49,338 bases of DNA, from NCBI GenBank assembly GCA_028285945.1, contig JAPYNE010000009.1, positions 83,585 through 132,922 of the forward strand. The letters are read 5' to 3'. The DNA comes from Candidatus Foliamicus numerosus. GTDB taxonomy: Bacteria > Pseudomonadota > Gammaproteobacteria > Steroidobacterales > Foliamicaceae. Both the position numbers and the translations under genes were made by a program. How positions within the stretch are numbered: the stretch's first letter is position 1; each line of letters begins with the position of its first letter. Below the pieces are notes generated by a model. It had not been told where the DNA came from and did no database searches. It saw only the letters and a program-made list of their open reading frames with translations. Below, one piece after another: positions 10,229-19,060 of this stretch.

Positions 10229-11500
10229 ATGAACAGCATGGGATATGGGCCGCGACAGGCCCGCTACGGGCTGGTCATTTTGGGCCTGTTGGCACTGGCT
10301 CGCTTGGATGCCGCAAATGCTGAGGGCGCGCTCTCGATGGGGGAGGCGATCAATCGCACGCTGGCCCGCAATCCGGATCTGATGGCTTTAGGCCACCAGA
10401 TCGAAGCTCAACAGGGGCGTGTTGCCCAATCGGGCATTCGTCCCGCTCCCGAGCTGGCGCTGGACGTGGAGAATGTGCTCGGCACGGCTGGCTTTCGCGG
10501 CATCGGCGCGGGAGAGGAGACGCTGAGCCTGAGCTGGGTGCTGGAGCGCGGCAAGCGGCAGAACCACATCGCCGCTGCCCGGGCCGGGTTGTCGATTGTT
10601 GAGGCGGAGGCGGAAACACGGCGGTTGGACGCAGCCACGCTGTCGGCCCTCCTGTACTTGGACAATCTGGAATTGCAGGAGCGCTATGCGATTTCGCGGA
10701 AGGCGATCGAGGCCGCCGAGGCTGCCGTCGCCATGCTGGGCCAAGGCATGGAGACTGGCTTGGCCGCGGCAGGGGACCTGGCCAGGGCCAAAGCGGACTT
10801 GGCCGGCGCTCGCTTGCATTCGGCGGATGCGAAACATGATCTCAGCACCGCCCGGCATGCGCTGGCGATGCAGTGGGGGCAGGTGAAACCGGACTTCTCC
10901 GGGGTCAGCGGGGATTGGCGGCGCTTGCCGTTGCCGGGGACTATTGAAGCACTGCTTGAACAGCTCGATGCGGCGCCGGATCTGGCCGCTTACGCCAATC
11001 GGCGGCGACTGAGGGAAGCTGAGATCCGGCTTGCCGAATCCGCGGCGCGGCCGGACTGGAGCATAAGCACCGGAATTCGTCGTTTGGAGGAAGACGACGA
11101 TTACGCCTTTACGTTCGGCTTTGCGGCTCCGTTCGGGGGCGCGGGACGTAACCGGGGGCAAGTGCGGGAGGCGCGCGCCAACTTGGCGCAGCTCGATGCC
11201 GAGCAGGCCGCCGCTCGCTCGCGCATCGAAGCGCAGTTGCGGGCGATTCATCAGGATATGGAGCACAGCCTGTTGCGCGTGGAAATGCTTCGCGATGAGC
11301 TGCTGCCGAGATTGCGGGAAGCCGCCGGGCATGCCCGCAAAGGCCATGAGGCAGGCGATTACGGCATTCTCGATTGGCAGGCGCTGGAGTTCGAGATATT
11401 GTCGGCGCGCTCGGAGCTGGTTCAGGCGGCGATTGACGCGCGGCGCCAGCAAATCGAAATCGAACGGCTGATCGGCGCGGCCATTCCGCCTGCGCCTTAA
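10229..11500 (+). CDS. Outer-membrane efflux channel (TolC/CzcC-like)
   Basis: This 423-residue protein has a signal peptide (hydrophobic core LVILGLLALARL, cleavage after ANA). It is followed by two OEP repeats: MGEAINRTLARNPDL, typical of the first alpha-helical barrel segment; Ala/Leu/Glu-rich coiled coils about 120-240; then APFGGAGRNRGQVREARANL and a second coiled coil to the end. This matches CzcC/CusC-type channels. Start ATG 10229 is chosen because the signal peptide follows it and AGAGGT lies six bases upstream; the frame is open further upstream. No membrane-fusion protein or RND pump is beside it, so it is an orphan here. It converges on the MFS gene across a cloverleaf repeat. Confidence 0.85.
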   Translation: MNSMGYGPRQARYGLVILGLLALARLDAANAEGALSMGEAINRTLARNPDLMALGHQIEAQQGRVAQSGIRPAPELALDVENVLGTAGFRGIGAGEETLSLSWVLERGKRQNHIAAARAGLSIVEAEAETRRLDAATLSALLYLDNLELQERYAISRKAIEAAEAAVAMLGQGMETGLAAAGDLARAKADLAGARLHSADAKHDLSTARHALAMQWGQVKPDFSGVSGDWRRLPLPGTIEALLEQLDAAPDLAAYANRRRLREAEIRLAESAARPDWSISTGIRRLEEDDDYAFTFGFAAPFGGAGRNRGQVREARANLAQLDAEQAAARSRIEAQLRAIHQDMEHSLLRVEMLRDELLPRLREAAGHARKGHEAGDYGILDWQALEFEILSARSELVQAAIDARRQQIEIERLIGAAIPPAP

Positions 11501-11512
11501 GCCTTTTCCCGC

Positions 11513-11649
11513 GCCCTTTTCTTGCCCCTGCCTCGCGGGAGACGCATGACTACTTGAAGCTTGACCTGAAAGGTCAAGAACCCATCCATGGGGCTCGGCT
11601 GGGGCATCCTGCCCCAGACGCTCCCGCGAGGCAGGGGCAAGAAAAGGGC
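11513..11649. repeat. Cloverleaf repeat, copy 1 (bidirectional terminator-like)
   Basis: A perfect 29 bp inverted repeat (11513-11541 with 11621-11649) encloses about 79 bases. Inside are an 8 bp hairpin with GAA loop (about 11559-11577), a CCAT/ATGG palindrome at 11582-11592, and an 8 bp hairpin CTGGGGCA/TGCCCCAG (about 11599-11617). The outer stem ends in AAAAGGGC, so U or A runs flank it in either direction. It lies exactly between the convergent channel and MFS genes. Its inner part matches copy 2 at 31686-31787, while its arms do not. Confidence 0.85.
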
Positions 11650-11680
11650 TTTAGCTGGTGCGGATTGGTGCGATACGCGG

Positions 11681-12892
11681 CTAGTCGGGGGCCGGGGCTT
11701 CGGCCCATTTCATCGCGGCGAGCGCCCCGATTCCGAACAGCGCGTACGCCGCGATCAGGGCGTAGAAGGTGCCGTCGAAGATATAGCCCACGAAAGCTCC
11801 GAGCGGCACCGCCACCAGGGTCGATAGCGACGCGACCACGGCCGCGCCCACGCCGGCGATATGGCCCAGCGGCTCCATGGCCATCGCGCTTAGGTTGCCG
11901 AACAGCAGCCCGATGCACAAGAAGACGAACAGCAGGTAGGCCATCAATAGCCAAAAGGGCAGCACTCCGTCAAAAATGAAGGTCAGCCCCAGGCCGATAA
12001 ACGACCCGATCGTGGCCAGAAGCATGGCGCCCCGGGACAGCTTTCGCATTCCGTACTGCATCACCAGGCGACCATTCAGGACCGACGCGCCTCCCACGGC
12101 CAGAGCCAGCGCCCCGAAATACAAGGGGAACAGCGTGCCGGTTCCGTACACATCCTGGAAGATTTGCTGCGCCGTGCTCAGGTAGGCCAAAAACGGCGCG
12201 AACACGCAGCCGCTGGCCAGGGTGTACCCCAGCGCAGCGCGGATCTTCACCACTTCCACTGCCGAGCGGCCGATGGCGCGCAGGGAGAGCGGCCGCCGAT
12301 GTTCTGAAGGAAGAGTCTCCGGCTGACGGATCGCAAACCATAGAAAGCTGACCGCGGCGACGGCGAAAAACACCGCGAATATGGCGCGCCAGCCCCCAAG
12401 CATCTGGATCCATTGCCCCAACGCCGGCGCGATCGTGGGAACGATGATGAACACGGCCATGGTGAACGACATCAGGCGCGCCATCTGGCGGCCCGCGTAC
12501 TGGTCGCGCACCAGCGCCATCGAGACCACGCGCGGCGCCGCCACGCCAATGCCCTGCAGCACGCGCCCGGCGATCATCAACTCGAAGCTGCGCGCGTAAA
12601 GGCTCATCAGGCAACCGGCCATGAACAGCACGAGGCCGGCATGAATGGCCGGCTTGCGTCCGATCCGGTCGGAAAGCGGGCCGAAGACGATCTGCCCCAT
12701 GCTCATCCCTAGGAACACCGCCGTAATCACGAACTGCACATCGTTGCGATGCGCCACCCCGAGGTCCTCGCCGATCGCCGGCAGCGCCGGCAGCATCGTG
12801 TCGATCGCCAGCGCAACCAGCGAAATCAGCAGTGCGATCAGCGGCACGAATTCGCCCGTGCGCAGGGCAGGGGTGGCAACAGGCTGGCTCAT
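11681..12892 (-). CDS. Bcr/CflA-family multidrug efflux MFS transporter
   Basis: This 403-residue inner-membrane proton antiporter has 12 predicted TM segments. Family signatures: IDTMLPALPAIGEDLG at the end of TM1; GMSMGQIVFGPLSDRIGRKPAIHAG (motif A of the DHA1 group) between TM2 and TM3; GRVLQGIGVAAPRVVSMALVRDQY in TM4-5; and ALGQWIQMLGGWRAIF near TM6. This is the Bcr/CflA subfamily, which exports drugs such as bicyclomycin or chloramphenicol in known members; the substrate here is unknown. It is transcribed toward the outer-membrane channel gene, not with it. Lnt lies upstream on the same strand, 108 bases away. Confidence 0.9.
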   Translation of the reverse strand: MSQPVATPALRTGEFVPLIALLISLVALAIDTMLPALPAIGEDLGVAHRNDVQFVITAVFLGMSMGQIVFGPLSDRIGRKPAIHAGLVLFMAGCLMSLYARSFELMIAGRVLQGIGVAAPRVVSMALVRDQYAGRQMARLMSFTMAVFIIVPTIAPALGQWIQMLGGWRAIFAVFFAVAAVSFLWFAIRQPETLPSEHRRPLSLRAIGRSAVEVVKIRAALGYTLASGCVFAPFLAYLSTAQQIFQDVYGTGTLFPLYFGALALAVGGASVLNGRLVMQYGMRKLSRGAMLLATIGSFIGLGLTFIFDGVLPFWLLMAYLLFVFLCIGLLFGNLSAMAMEPLGHIAGVGAAVVASLSTLVAVPLGAFVGYIFDGTFYALIAAYALFGIGALAAMKWAEAPAPD

Positions 12893-13000
12893 TCTTCCTC
12901 TTGGGATATCTGCGCTGCGCGAGTTTCAGGGAACGTCCGCGCCCATTAGGCAGAAAAGACTCCTCGAATTGTACGGCTATCCAGGAAAGGATTGCCGCCC

Positions 13001-14545
13001 TCATCGGGCCAGGCGGTGCCAGGCAAGCCCTGTTGGAAGGGCCACGCCCAGCAGCAGGCAGAGCATCACGATAGGCCAGTCGCCGAAGCGGGCGTAGAGG
13101 GTTGTGCCGGAAAGCCGGGGGGCGCGCACGTCGAGAAAACCGGCCTCGTGCTTCGGCAGGCTGGCGATGATGCGGCCCGCCGGGTCCACCGCCGCGGTGA
13201 TTCCGGTGCCCGTGGCCCGCAGCAAATAGCGCCCCGTTTCCATGGCGCGCACGCGCGCCATGTCCAGGTGCTGTTCGAGCGCCACCGTGTCGCCGAACCA
13301 GCCGTCGTTGCTTACGTTCACAAGCAGTTCCGCGCCCGGCGACCAGGCGCGCTGCTCGCTGCCGAACGCGGCCTCGTAGCAGATGCTCACGCCGAAAGCC
13401 GCGCCCGCCGCCCGCAGCAGGCCTTGATCGGCGGGGCCTGCGAGCAGGTCGCTGGCCGGCAAGCCCATACGATGCAGCCAGTCGCGCACCGCCTCCGGAA
13501 TCGGAAAGAACTCTCCGAACGGCACCAGGTGCGACTTGTGATAAACGCCCTCGCCACTGCCCAGAACCATTAGTGAGTTGAATCGGCCCTCGACTGTGTC
13601 GGTCAGGATGCCGAGCGCCAGAGCCCCATCGCGATCCTTCATCAGGGCATCCATTTCAGCCAGGTAATTCGCGGCGAACTCCTGCGTAGCGGGAATCGCG
13701 ACTTCCGGCCAGATGATCAATTCCGGTCGCTGATCCGGGAGGTCCTGCCATGGGCGGCCGAAGCTGAGCGACTCATAGGTCAGCAAGGTGGGCTCATACT
13801 CCTCCGGCAGCCATTTCCTTTCCTGCGGGATGCCGCCCTGAACCAGGCGGGCTCGCAGTTCTCCTACAGGATGCATGCCGCCCTCGGGCAAGGGCAGTTG
13901 CCCCAGCGCGGCGGCGCCGCCAAGCAGCACGGCCACGAGGGCCGCCCGTCGCGTGACAGCCATCCGCGATCGCCAGATCCGCAGGCAGGCGCCGGCCAGC
14001 ACAGCCATGATCCAGCCGACCAAGTACACGCCGCCTGCGGAGGCAAGAACCACCGGCCATTTGCCCGCGAAAACCGGGCCTGCGAGGTAGCCCGCGCTGA
14101 GCCACGGAAATCCCGTGAATACCCAGCCACGCAGCCACTCCGTGAGCACCAGAACCGCAGGCAGAACCACCACCGGCGCCAGCCAACTGCGATGCGGAGC
14201 CAGGCGGGCCGCCCAATAGCCGCCCAGCGCGTACCAGCAGGCCATGAACGCGGCCAGCAGCACGACCAGCGTCACTGCCAACGCCGCCGGCCCGCCGTTG
14301 ACAATCCGAACGCTGTAGTAAATCCAGTGGCAGGCCACGGAGAACGCAGCCAGTCCAAACGCAAAGCCGCCCGCCGCTGCGGCGCGGGCGTTTCGCTCGG
14401 CCGGCGGTCCCGTCCACAGCGAGAGAAGCGTTGTGAGCGCGGCAAGGCCGATCAGCCAGCGGACCAGCGGATTCATCGCGTAGCCTGTGAACGCCGCCGC
14501 CCATAAAAGGCCCGCCGCCGAGCCGGCCAGAATCACTTTCCTCAT
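13001..14545 (-). CDS. lnt: Apolipoprotein N-acyltransferase
   Basis: This 514-residue inner-membrane enzyme adds the third acyl chain to the N-terminal Cys of lipoproteins. The N-terminal half has about six TM helices. The C-terminal nitrilase-like domain carries the expected Glu-Lys-Cys triad: Glu in LIIWPEVAIPA, Lys in YHKSHLVPFGEFFP, Cys in VSICYEAAFG; LVNVSNDGWFGDT follows. The end has one more TM helix (PIVMLCLLLGVALPTG). Complete length. It would normally follow corC on the same strand. Here it is inverted and separated from corC by two transport genes. Its start is 109 bases from the divergent SUMF1-type gene. Confidence 0.95.
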   Translation of the reverse strand: MRKVILAGSAAGLLWAAAFTGYAMNPLVRWLIGLAALTTLLSLWTGPPAERNARAAAAGGFAFGLAAFSVACHWIYYSVRIVNGGPAALAVTLVVLLAAFMACWYALGGYWAARLAPHRSWLAPVVVLPAVLVLTEWLRGWVFTGFPWLSAGYLAGPVFAGKWPVVLASAGGVYLVGWIMAVLAGACLRIWRSRMAVTRRAALVAVLLGGAAALGQLPLPEGGMHPVGELRARLVQGGIPQERKWLPEEYEPTLLTYESLSFGRPWQDLPDQRPELIIWPEVAIPATQEFAANYLAEMDALMKDRDGALALGILTDTVEGRFNSLMVLGSGEGVYHKSHLVPFGEFFPIPEAVRDWLHRMGLPASDLLAGPADQGLLRAAGAAFGVSICYEAAFGSEQRAWSPGAELLVNVSNDGWFGDTVALEQHLDMARVRAMETGRYLLRATGTGITAAVDPAGRIIASLPKHEAGFLDVRAPRLSGTTLYARFGDWPIVMLCLLLGVALPTGLAWHRLAR

Positions 14546-14653
14546 CGCCTGTCCAGCTGCCTGTGCAGGGGCCTCGTGGCGCGCGGCGCCGTGCTATGCT
14601 GCAATGCACGGGCGGGAGTGTGTGCCCGATGCAAACGGGGAAATAGCGTATTG

Positions 14654-15052
14654 ATGGCGCTTGCCATTGTATTGGGGATGATATTCGCCGTTGGCGGTCT
14701 GGCCGATGAGCGGGTTTGGGTCGCCGCCGACTCCGCGCCCGATGCCTTCCGCGATTGCGAGCGCTGCCCGGAAATGGTGGTGGTCCCGCCCGGCATATTT
14801 ATCATGGGCAGCGAAGATTCGGTGGCTGAAGGCTCGGAAAGCTCGCGTCCCATGGGGCCGCCCCGCGAGGTTAGCATTCCGCAGGCCTTTGCGCTGGGGA
14901 AATACGAAGTCACGAACGCCCAGTATCAAGCCTTCGTGAACGCTGCCGGCCACGAGATGGCGCCGGGCTGCCGCGGCCGCGACCCCGAGGAAGTGCGCTA
15001 CAGCTTCTTCGGCTTTCGCGTTGCCCGTTCCCTCGCCGAACCCTCAAACTAA
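14654..15052 (+). CDS. SUMF1/FGE-like protein, internally deleted
   Basis: This 132-residue protein has a signal-peptide-like start (MALAIVLGMIFAVGGLA). It continues into the beginning of a formylglycine-generating-enzyme/sulfatase-modifying domain: MVVVPPGIFIMGSE, PREVSIPQAFALGKYEVTNAQYQAFV. After AGHEMAPGC the sequence jumps directly to RGRDPEEVRYSFFGFRVARSL, the extreme C-terminus of the same domain. About 150-200 residues of the domain middle are absent while the frame is kept. The protein as read lacks the fold core and is probably non-functional. Start ATG 14654 is chosen for the signal peptide. Confidence 0.75.
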   Translation: MALAIVLGMIFAVGGLADERVWVAADSAPDAFRDCERCPEMVVVPPGIFIMGSEDSVAEGSESSRPMGPPREVSIPQAFALGKYEVTNAQYQAFVNAAGHEMAPGCRGRDPEEVRYSFFGFRVARSLAEPSN

Positions 15053-15123
15053 AGCGCGTGCTGCTCAGCACAGGTTCGCCATTTCCCCATGGAAGGCTGA
15101 ACGTTAACGGGTCCTGACAGGCA

Positions 15124-15978
15124 ATGGGCACGGCTTTCCTGGTGTTGCTGGGCTACTGCGTGGCGGTATTCGCCGCGTCGATGCTCGGCGGGCGAATATC
15201 GGCCTTGGGCGCGCTCACGCACACGCGCACACAGGTTGTGATGAGCCTGGTCGCCGGCCTGATCCTGGGAATGGCCCTCTATCACCTGCTGCCGCATGGA
15301 CTGGAGCGAATTTCCGGACCAGGAAATATCGAAAAAGGCGCGCTGTGGTGCCTGCTCGGCGTTGTCCTGATGGTGGGCTTGCAGCGCATGTTCCAGTTTC
15401 ATCAGCATGACTTCAGCAACGAAGCGAAGGCCCTGCGCTCCGATCACCCGCAATCCGGAAAAGCCCTTCGCGTTGGGGGCGTTGCGGGGGTCATTTTCGG
15501 CCTTGCCGTACACACCATCATCGAAGGCGTTGCTCTCGGCGCTAGCACCCAGGCAAGCATTCAGCACGATGGAGGAATCAAGGCGCTGCCGGGACTCGAC
15601 GCATTTTTAGCCATTCTGTTGCACAAGCCGCTGGACGCCTATTCCATTATGTTTGTGGTGCGTCTGGCGGGCTGGAGCCGCGGCGCGTGCAATCGGGTCA
15701 ATCTGGGGTATGCGCTGCTGTGCCCGTTGGCGGCTCTCGCCAGCTTCTGGGTTGGCTCGCAGCTTGGCGCGGCTGCGGGAGGCGAGCTTGCCGGCTATGT
15801 GCTGTGTTTCGCAGCCGGCACCTTTTTGTGCGTGGCGCTAAGCGACTTGTTGCCCGAAATCCACTTCCACACCCACGACCGCCTTAAGCTCATCGTCGCT
15901 TTCCTCGTTGGCGTCGCCTTCGCCTACGCCCTGCACCTAGTGGAAGCGGGCACAGCCCACCACCATCACCACCACTAG
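15124..15978 (+). CDS. ZIP-family metal transporter with natural C-terminal His6
   Basis: This 284-residue inner-membrane protein has about eight TM segments. Family marks are HLLPHG in TM2, FGLAVHTIIEGVALGA (the HxxxEG metal site of TM4), ILLHKPLDAYSIMF (the TM5 His site) and LPEIHFHTHDR near TM8. ZIP proteins import zinc, iron or manganese into the cytoplasm. A His-containing loop (MFQFHQHDF) lies between TM3 and TM4. The protein ends AGTAHHHHHH then stop: six consecutive histidines encoded by genomic DNA, plausibly an extra metal-binding tail. Start ATG 15124; an AGGCA leader precedes it. Confidence 0.88.
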   Translation: MGTAFLVLLGYCVAVFAASMLGGRISALGALTHTRTQVVMSLVAGLILGMALYHLLPHGLERISGPGNIEKGALWCLLGVVLMVGLQRMFQFHQHDFSNEAKALRSDHPQSGKALRVGGVAGVIFGLAVHTIIEGVALGASTQASIQHDGGIKALPGLDAFLAILLHKPLDAYSIMFVVRLAGWSRGACNRVNLGYALLCPLAALASFWVGSQLGAAAGGELAGYVLCFAAGTFLCVALSDLLPEIHFHTHDRLKLIVAFLVGVAFAYALHLVEAGTAHHHHHH

Positions 15979-16085
15979 TTCCAATAAGCCCCTAACGGCG
16001 CCGCCCAACCATTTCCGAAAGCTGAGGAAAGCGGGGGGATCGCGACAAGCCTGTTATGAAGAGTGTCGCGGCTGCCGGCGCGATA

Positions 16086-17525
16086 TCAGGCGGTCTGCTC
16101 GTAGCCGAGGATTGCCTTGGTTTCGAGGAACTCTTCCAAGCCCTCGGGGCCCGATTCACGACCGTTGCCCGACTGCTTGTAGCCACCGAAGGGCGCCGCG
16201 GCATCGTCTGAATTGCCGTTGAGGGAAACCTGCCCTGCCCGCAAGCGCGCCGCCACCTCCCGGGCCTGGCTAAGATCGCTGCCCCAGACATAGGCTGCCA
16301 GACCGTATTCCGTGTCGTTGGCGATCGCCAGCGCGTCTTCGAGGCCGCGGTACGGAATCACGCATAGCACCGGACCGAAAATTTCCTCGCGCGCCACCGC
16401 CATGTCGTTGCGGACCTTGGCGAACACCGTTGGCCTCACGTAATAACCCCGCTCCAGCCCCTCCGGCCTGCCGACTCCGCCCGCGGCAAGCTCGGCGCCC
16501 TCGTCAATCCCCTGCTGAATCAGATGCTGCACCTTGTTGAACTGCGCCTCGCTCGCCAGCGGCCCCATGGTCGTGCGTTCGGACTCGGGATCGCCGATGC
16601 GCGCGCGCGCCGCCGATGCCACGGCTGCCTCCACCGCCTTGTCGTGCAGCGCTTCGGGAACCAGAAGCCGGGTGGGCGCATTGCAGGATTGCCCCGTGTT
16701 CGAGCACACCTCGCGCATGCCGCTGGCCACGCCGCGCTCAAGCATGGCTTCGTCCAGGATGATGCTGGGCGATTTGCCGCCCAGCTCCTGGCTCACGCGC
16801 TTGACCGTGCCCGCCGCCGTTGCGGCCACGGCAATGCCGCCGCGGGTGGAGCCGGTGAACGACACCATGTCGATATCCGGGTGCCCCGAGATCGCTTGGC
16901 CCACTCCCGGGCCATCGCCGTTCACCAGGTTGAACACGCCGGCGGGAACCTCGGCGGCCTCCATGACTTCGGCGAAGATGGCGCCGCTGAAAGGCGCGAT
17001 TTCGCTGGGCTTCAAGACCATCGTGCAGCCGGAGGCCAGCGCCGGCAGCACCTTGAGCGCGATCTGATTGACCGGCCAGTTCCAAGGCGTGATGAATCCG
17101 CACACGCCGATCGGCTCGCGGCGGATGAGCGTGGCGCCGCGCTGCTCCTCGAAATCGAAGTCCTCCAGCAGCAGCCGCGCGGTTTTTGCAATGACCACGC
17201 CCATGGCGGCCTGGGCCTTGGTGGACAGCTTCCTCGGCGCTCCCATCTCGGCGGTGATGGCTGCGGCCATGTCGTTGTAGCGGACCTTGTATGCGGCGAT
17301 GAACGCATCGATCAGCGCCAGGCGCTTCTGCTTCCCGGACCGGGACCAGGCGGCGAATGCTTCCCGCGCGGCCGCCACCGCCCGGTCCACGTCGCGGGCG
17401 TTGCCCAGCGATATAACGCCCGCCGGCTGTTCCGTGGCCGGGTTGATCACGGCCAGTTCACGCGGCTCGTCCGGTTCGATCCATTCGCCATTGATGAAGA
17501 ACTTGCGATACTCGTACTGGCTCAT
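16086..17525 (-). CDS. Aldehyde dehydrogenase family protein
   Basis: This 479-residue NAD(P)-dependent dehydrogenase oxidises an aldehyde to an acid. The full ALDH fold is present: cofactor-binding FITPWNWPVNQIALKVLPALASGCTMVLKPSE, FTGSTRGGIAVA, the catalytic Glu in SQELGGKSPSIIL, the nucleophile Cys in NTGQSCNAPTRLLVP, EEIFGPVL, and PFGGYKQSGNGRESG near the end. Substrate is unknown. It stands alone, converging on the ZIP gene and divergent from the MFS carrier gene at 17626 with about 100 bases between. A role in the degradation pathways of this window is possible but unproven. Confidence 0.93.
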   Translation of the reverse strand: MSQYEYRKFFINGEWIEPDEPRELAVINPATEQPAGVISLGNARDVDRAVAAAREAFAAWSRSGKQKRLALIDAFIAAYKVRYNDMAAAITAEMGAPRKLSTKAQAAMGVVIAKTARLLLEDFDFEEQRGATLIRREPIGVCGFITPWNWPVNQIALKVLPALASGCTMVLKPSEIAPFSGAIFAEVMEAAEVPAGVFNLVNGDGPGVGQAISGHPDIDMVSFTGSTRGGIAVAATAAGTVKRVSQELGGKSPSIILDEAMLERGVASGMREVCSNTGQSCNAPTRLLVPEALHDKAVEAAVASAARARIGDPESERTTMGPLASEAQFNKVQHLIQQGIDEGAELAAGGVGRPEGLERGYYVRPTVFAKVRNDMAVAREEIFGPVLCVIPYRGLEDALAIANDTEYGLAAYVWGSDLSQAREVAARLRAGQVSLNGNSDDAAAPFGGYKQSGNGRESGPEGLEEFLETKAILGYEQTA

Positions 17526-17625
17526 CGCCGCGCTGCTCCTTGGGGAGGTTCAGACAGGCTGGCGAGCATACACCGCGGTCGCGCCGCGTGCTATCCTGCC
17601 TCGCCATTCACGTGAGGGACTTGAT

Positions 17626-19005
17626 GTGACCAGCGCCGCAAAGAAAGCAGGGGCTGCCGACCACGTTGACATTTCCTTGCGCGCCGGATGGGGCATTGGC
17701 GCTTTGGGCGTGGCGCTGCTGTTCAACACCTACTCCACCCTGCTGCTGTTCTATCTCACCAACATCGCGGGCGTGGCCGCCGGCGTTGCGGGAACGCTGC
17801 TGGCTATTGCAAAGGCCTACGACTGGGCCACCGATGTGCCCATGGGCATTTTGAGCGATCGCACCCGCAGCCGCTTCGGGCGCCGCCGGCCTTGGCTTCT
17901 GGCCGGCGCCGTGGTGTGCGGCGGAGCGTTCGTGATGCTTTTCTCCACCCCGGCGGAGGCATCCGCCATCCTAAAGGCCGCGTATGTGCTGGGGGCCCTG
18001 ATTCTCTTTAACACGGGCTACACGCTGTTTAACGTTCCGCATTTGTCGATGCCGGCGGAGATGTCCGCAAGCTACGACGAGCGCACCGCCATCATGTCGT
18101 TTCGCGCCGTGGCCATCGTGGCCGGCACGTTTATCGTGGGGGGCGTTGCCCCTAGGCTGGCGGACTTCTTCGGCGGCGGGGTTGACGGCTACCGGGTAGT
18201 GGGATGGACCTTGGGCATTGCCGCCATGGCCGCGATGCTCGGCTGCTTTGCCGCCACCGCCCGGGCGCGCGCCACGAAGCACGTGAAGACGCGCCAGAGC
18301 GCTCGCGGACAGTTCGCCACCGCCATTCGCAACGTCCACTTCCTCAAACTGGCGGCGTTCAAGATGCTGACGCTGCTCGCTACCGGCGTTGCCCAAGGCA
18401 GCGTCTTGTTCTTCGTGACCAATATTCTGGGGCACCCTCAGGGGGTGATGCTCTGGTACGGCCTCGGCTACGCCTCCGTGTCGCTGGTTTCCGCGCCCTT
18501 GTGGACGCGCATTTCACGCCGTGTGGGCAAGCACAACGCCCTGATCCTGGCCACCTTCGGGTTCATGCTGTTCGTGATGTGGTGGTGGATTGCGCCGCCG
18601 GGAGAGCCGGTGGCGCTGCTGATCGCCCGCGCCATGGTGCTTTCCTTCTTCGCCATGGGCAAGCTGCTGTTGGGCATGTCGCTGCTTCCGGACGTGCAGG
18701 AATACGATTACCTCAAAAATGGGCTGCGCCGCGAGGGCGTGTTCGCCGGCGCCTACAACATGGTTGAAAAGACCGCCTTTATCGCCGCTCCGCTGGTGGT
18801 GGGATTCATCCTGCAGATGCTTGGCTATGAATCCACGGCCAACAACCAGGCGGTGGAGCAGGGCGCTACGGCGCTCACTGGCATTCGCGTTTCCATTGCG
18901 GCCATTCCCGCTGTTTGCAACCTGCTTGCCGGAATTATTCTGCTGCGCTGGACCCTCACCCGAGAGCACCTCGCGGCGTTGCGCGCCAAAAGCGAGGCGT
19001 CTTGA
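17626..19005 (+). CDS. MFS transporter, GPH (glycoside-pentoside-hexuronide) type
   Basis: This 459-residue 12-TM carrier belongs to the MFS_2 group, which usually runs cation symport of sugars or other organic solutes. Marks are the TM1 sequence GIGALGVALLFNTYSTLLLFYLT; KAYDWATDVPMGILSDRTRSRFGRRRPWLLAGA (the family's loop 2-3 signature); FNVPHLSMPAEMSASYDERTAIMSFR; and LLPDVQEYDYLKNGLRREGVFAGAYNMVEK. Start GTG 17626 is chosen: the GTGAGGGA stretch seven bases upstream is a good ribosome binding site and the frame upstream overlaps the divergent ALDH gene. It ends at a strong hairpin shared with the convergent Rieske oxygenase. Confidence 0.88.
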   Translation: MTSAAKKAGAADHVDISLRAGWGIGALGVALLFNTYSTLLLFYLTNIAGVAAGVAGTLLAIAKAYDWATDVPMGILSDRTRSRFGRRRPWLLAGAVVCGGAFVMLFSTPAEASAILKAAYVLGALILFNTGYTLFNVPHLSMPAEMSASYDERTAIMSFRAVAIVAGTFIVGGVAPRLADFFGGGVDGYRVVGWTLGIAAMAAMLGCFAATARARATKHVKTRQSARGQFATAIRNVHFLKLAAFKMLTLLATGVAQGSVLFFVTNILGHPQGVMLWYGLGYASVSLVSAPLWTRISRRVGKHNALILATFGFMLFVMWWWIAPPGEPVALLIARAMVLSFFAMGKLLLGMSLLPDVQEYDYLKNGLRREGVFAGAYNMVEKTAFIAAPLVVGFILQMLGYESTANNQAVEQGATALTGIRVSIAAIPAVCNLLAGIILLRWTLTREHLAALRAKSEAS

Positions 19006-19013
19006 ACCGGGCG

Positions 19014-19039
19014 GGGAACGAGGGGATGCCCTCGTTCCC
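19014..19039. terminator. Bidirectional terminator hairpin
   Basis: A perfect 11 bp stem (19014-19024 with 19029-19039) with loop GATG lies in the 55-base gap between the convergent MFS and Rieske genes. The stem is GC-rich on both strands. The flanking T-run is short, so intrinsic strength is uncertain, but position and perfect pairing support shared termination. Confidence 0.7.
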
Positions 19040-19060
19040 TTAAAGCCGCAGAGAGCCCGG

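Noticed and set aside
15958-15978. His6 codons as a cloning-vector or expression-tag artefact
   Set aside because: The sequence continues into ordinary intergenic DNA and a chromosomal ALDH gene, with no vector sequence nearby and mixed CAC/CAT codons in frame with a natural ZIP protein.
16043-16073. CGCGACA...TGTCGCG inverted repeat between ZIP and ALDH genes as terminator
   Set aside because: Only a 7 bp stem with a 16-base loop and no T-run; too weak to list as a feature.
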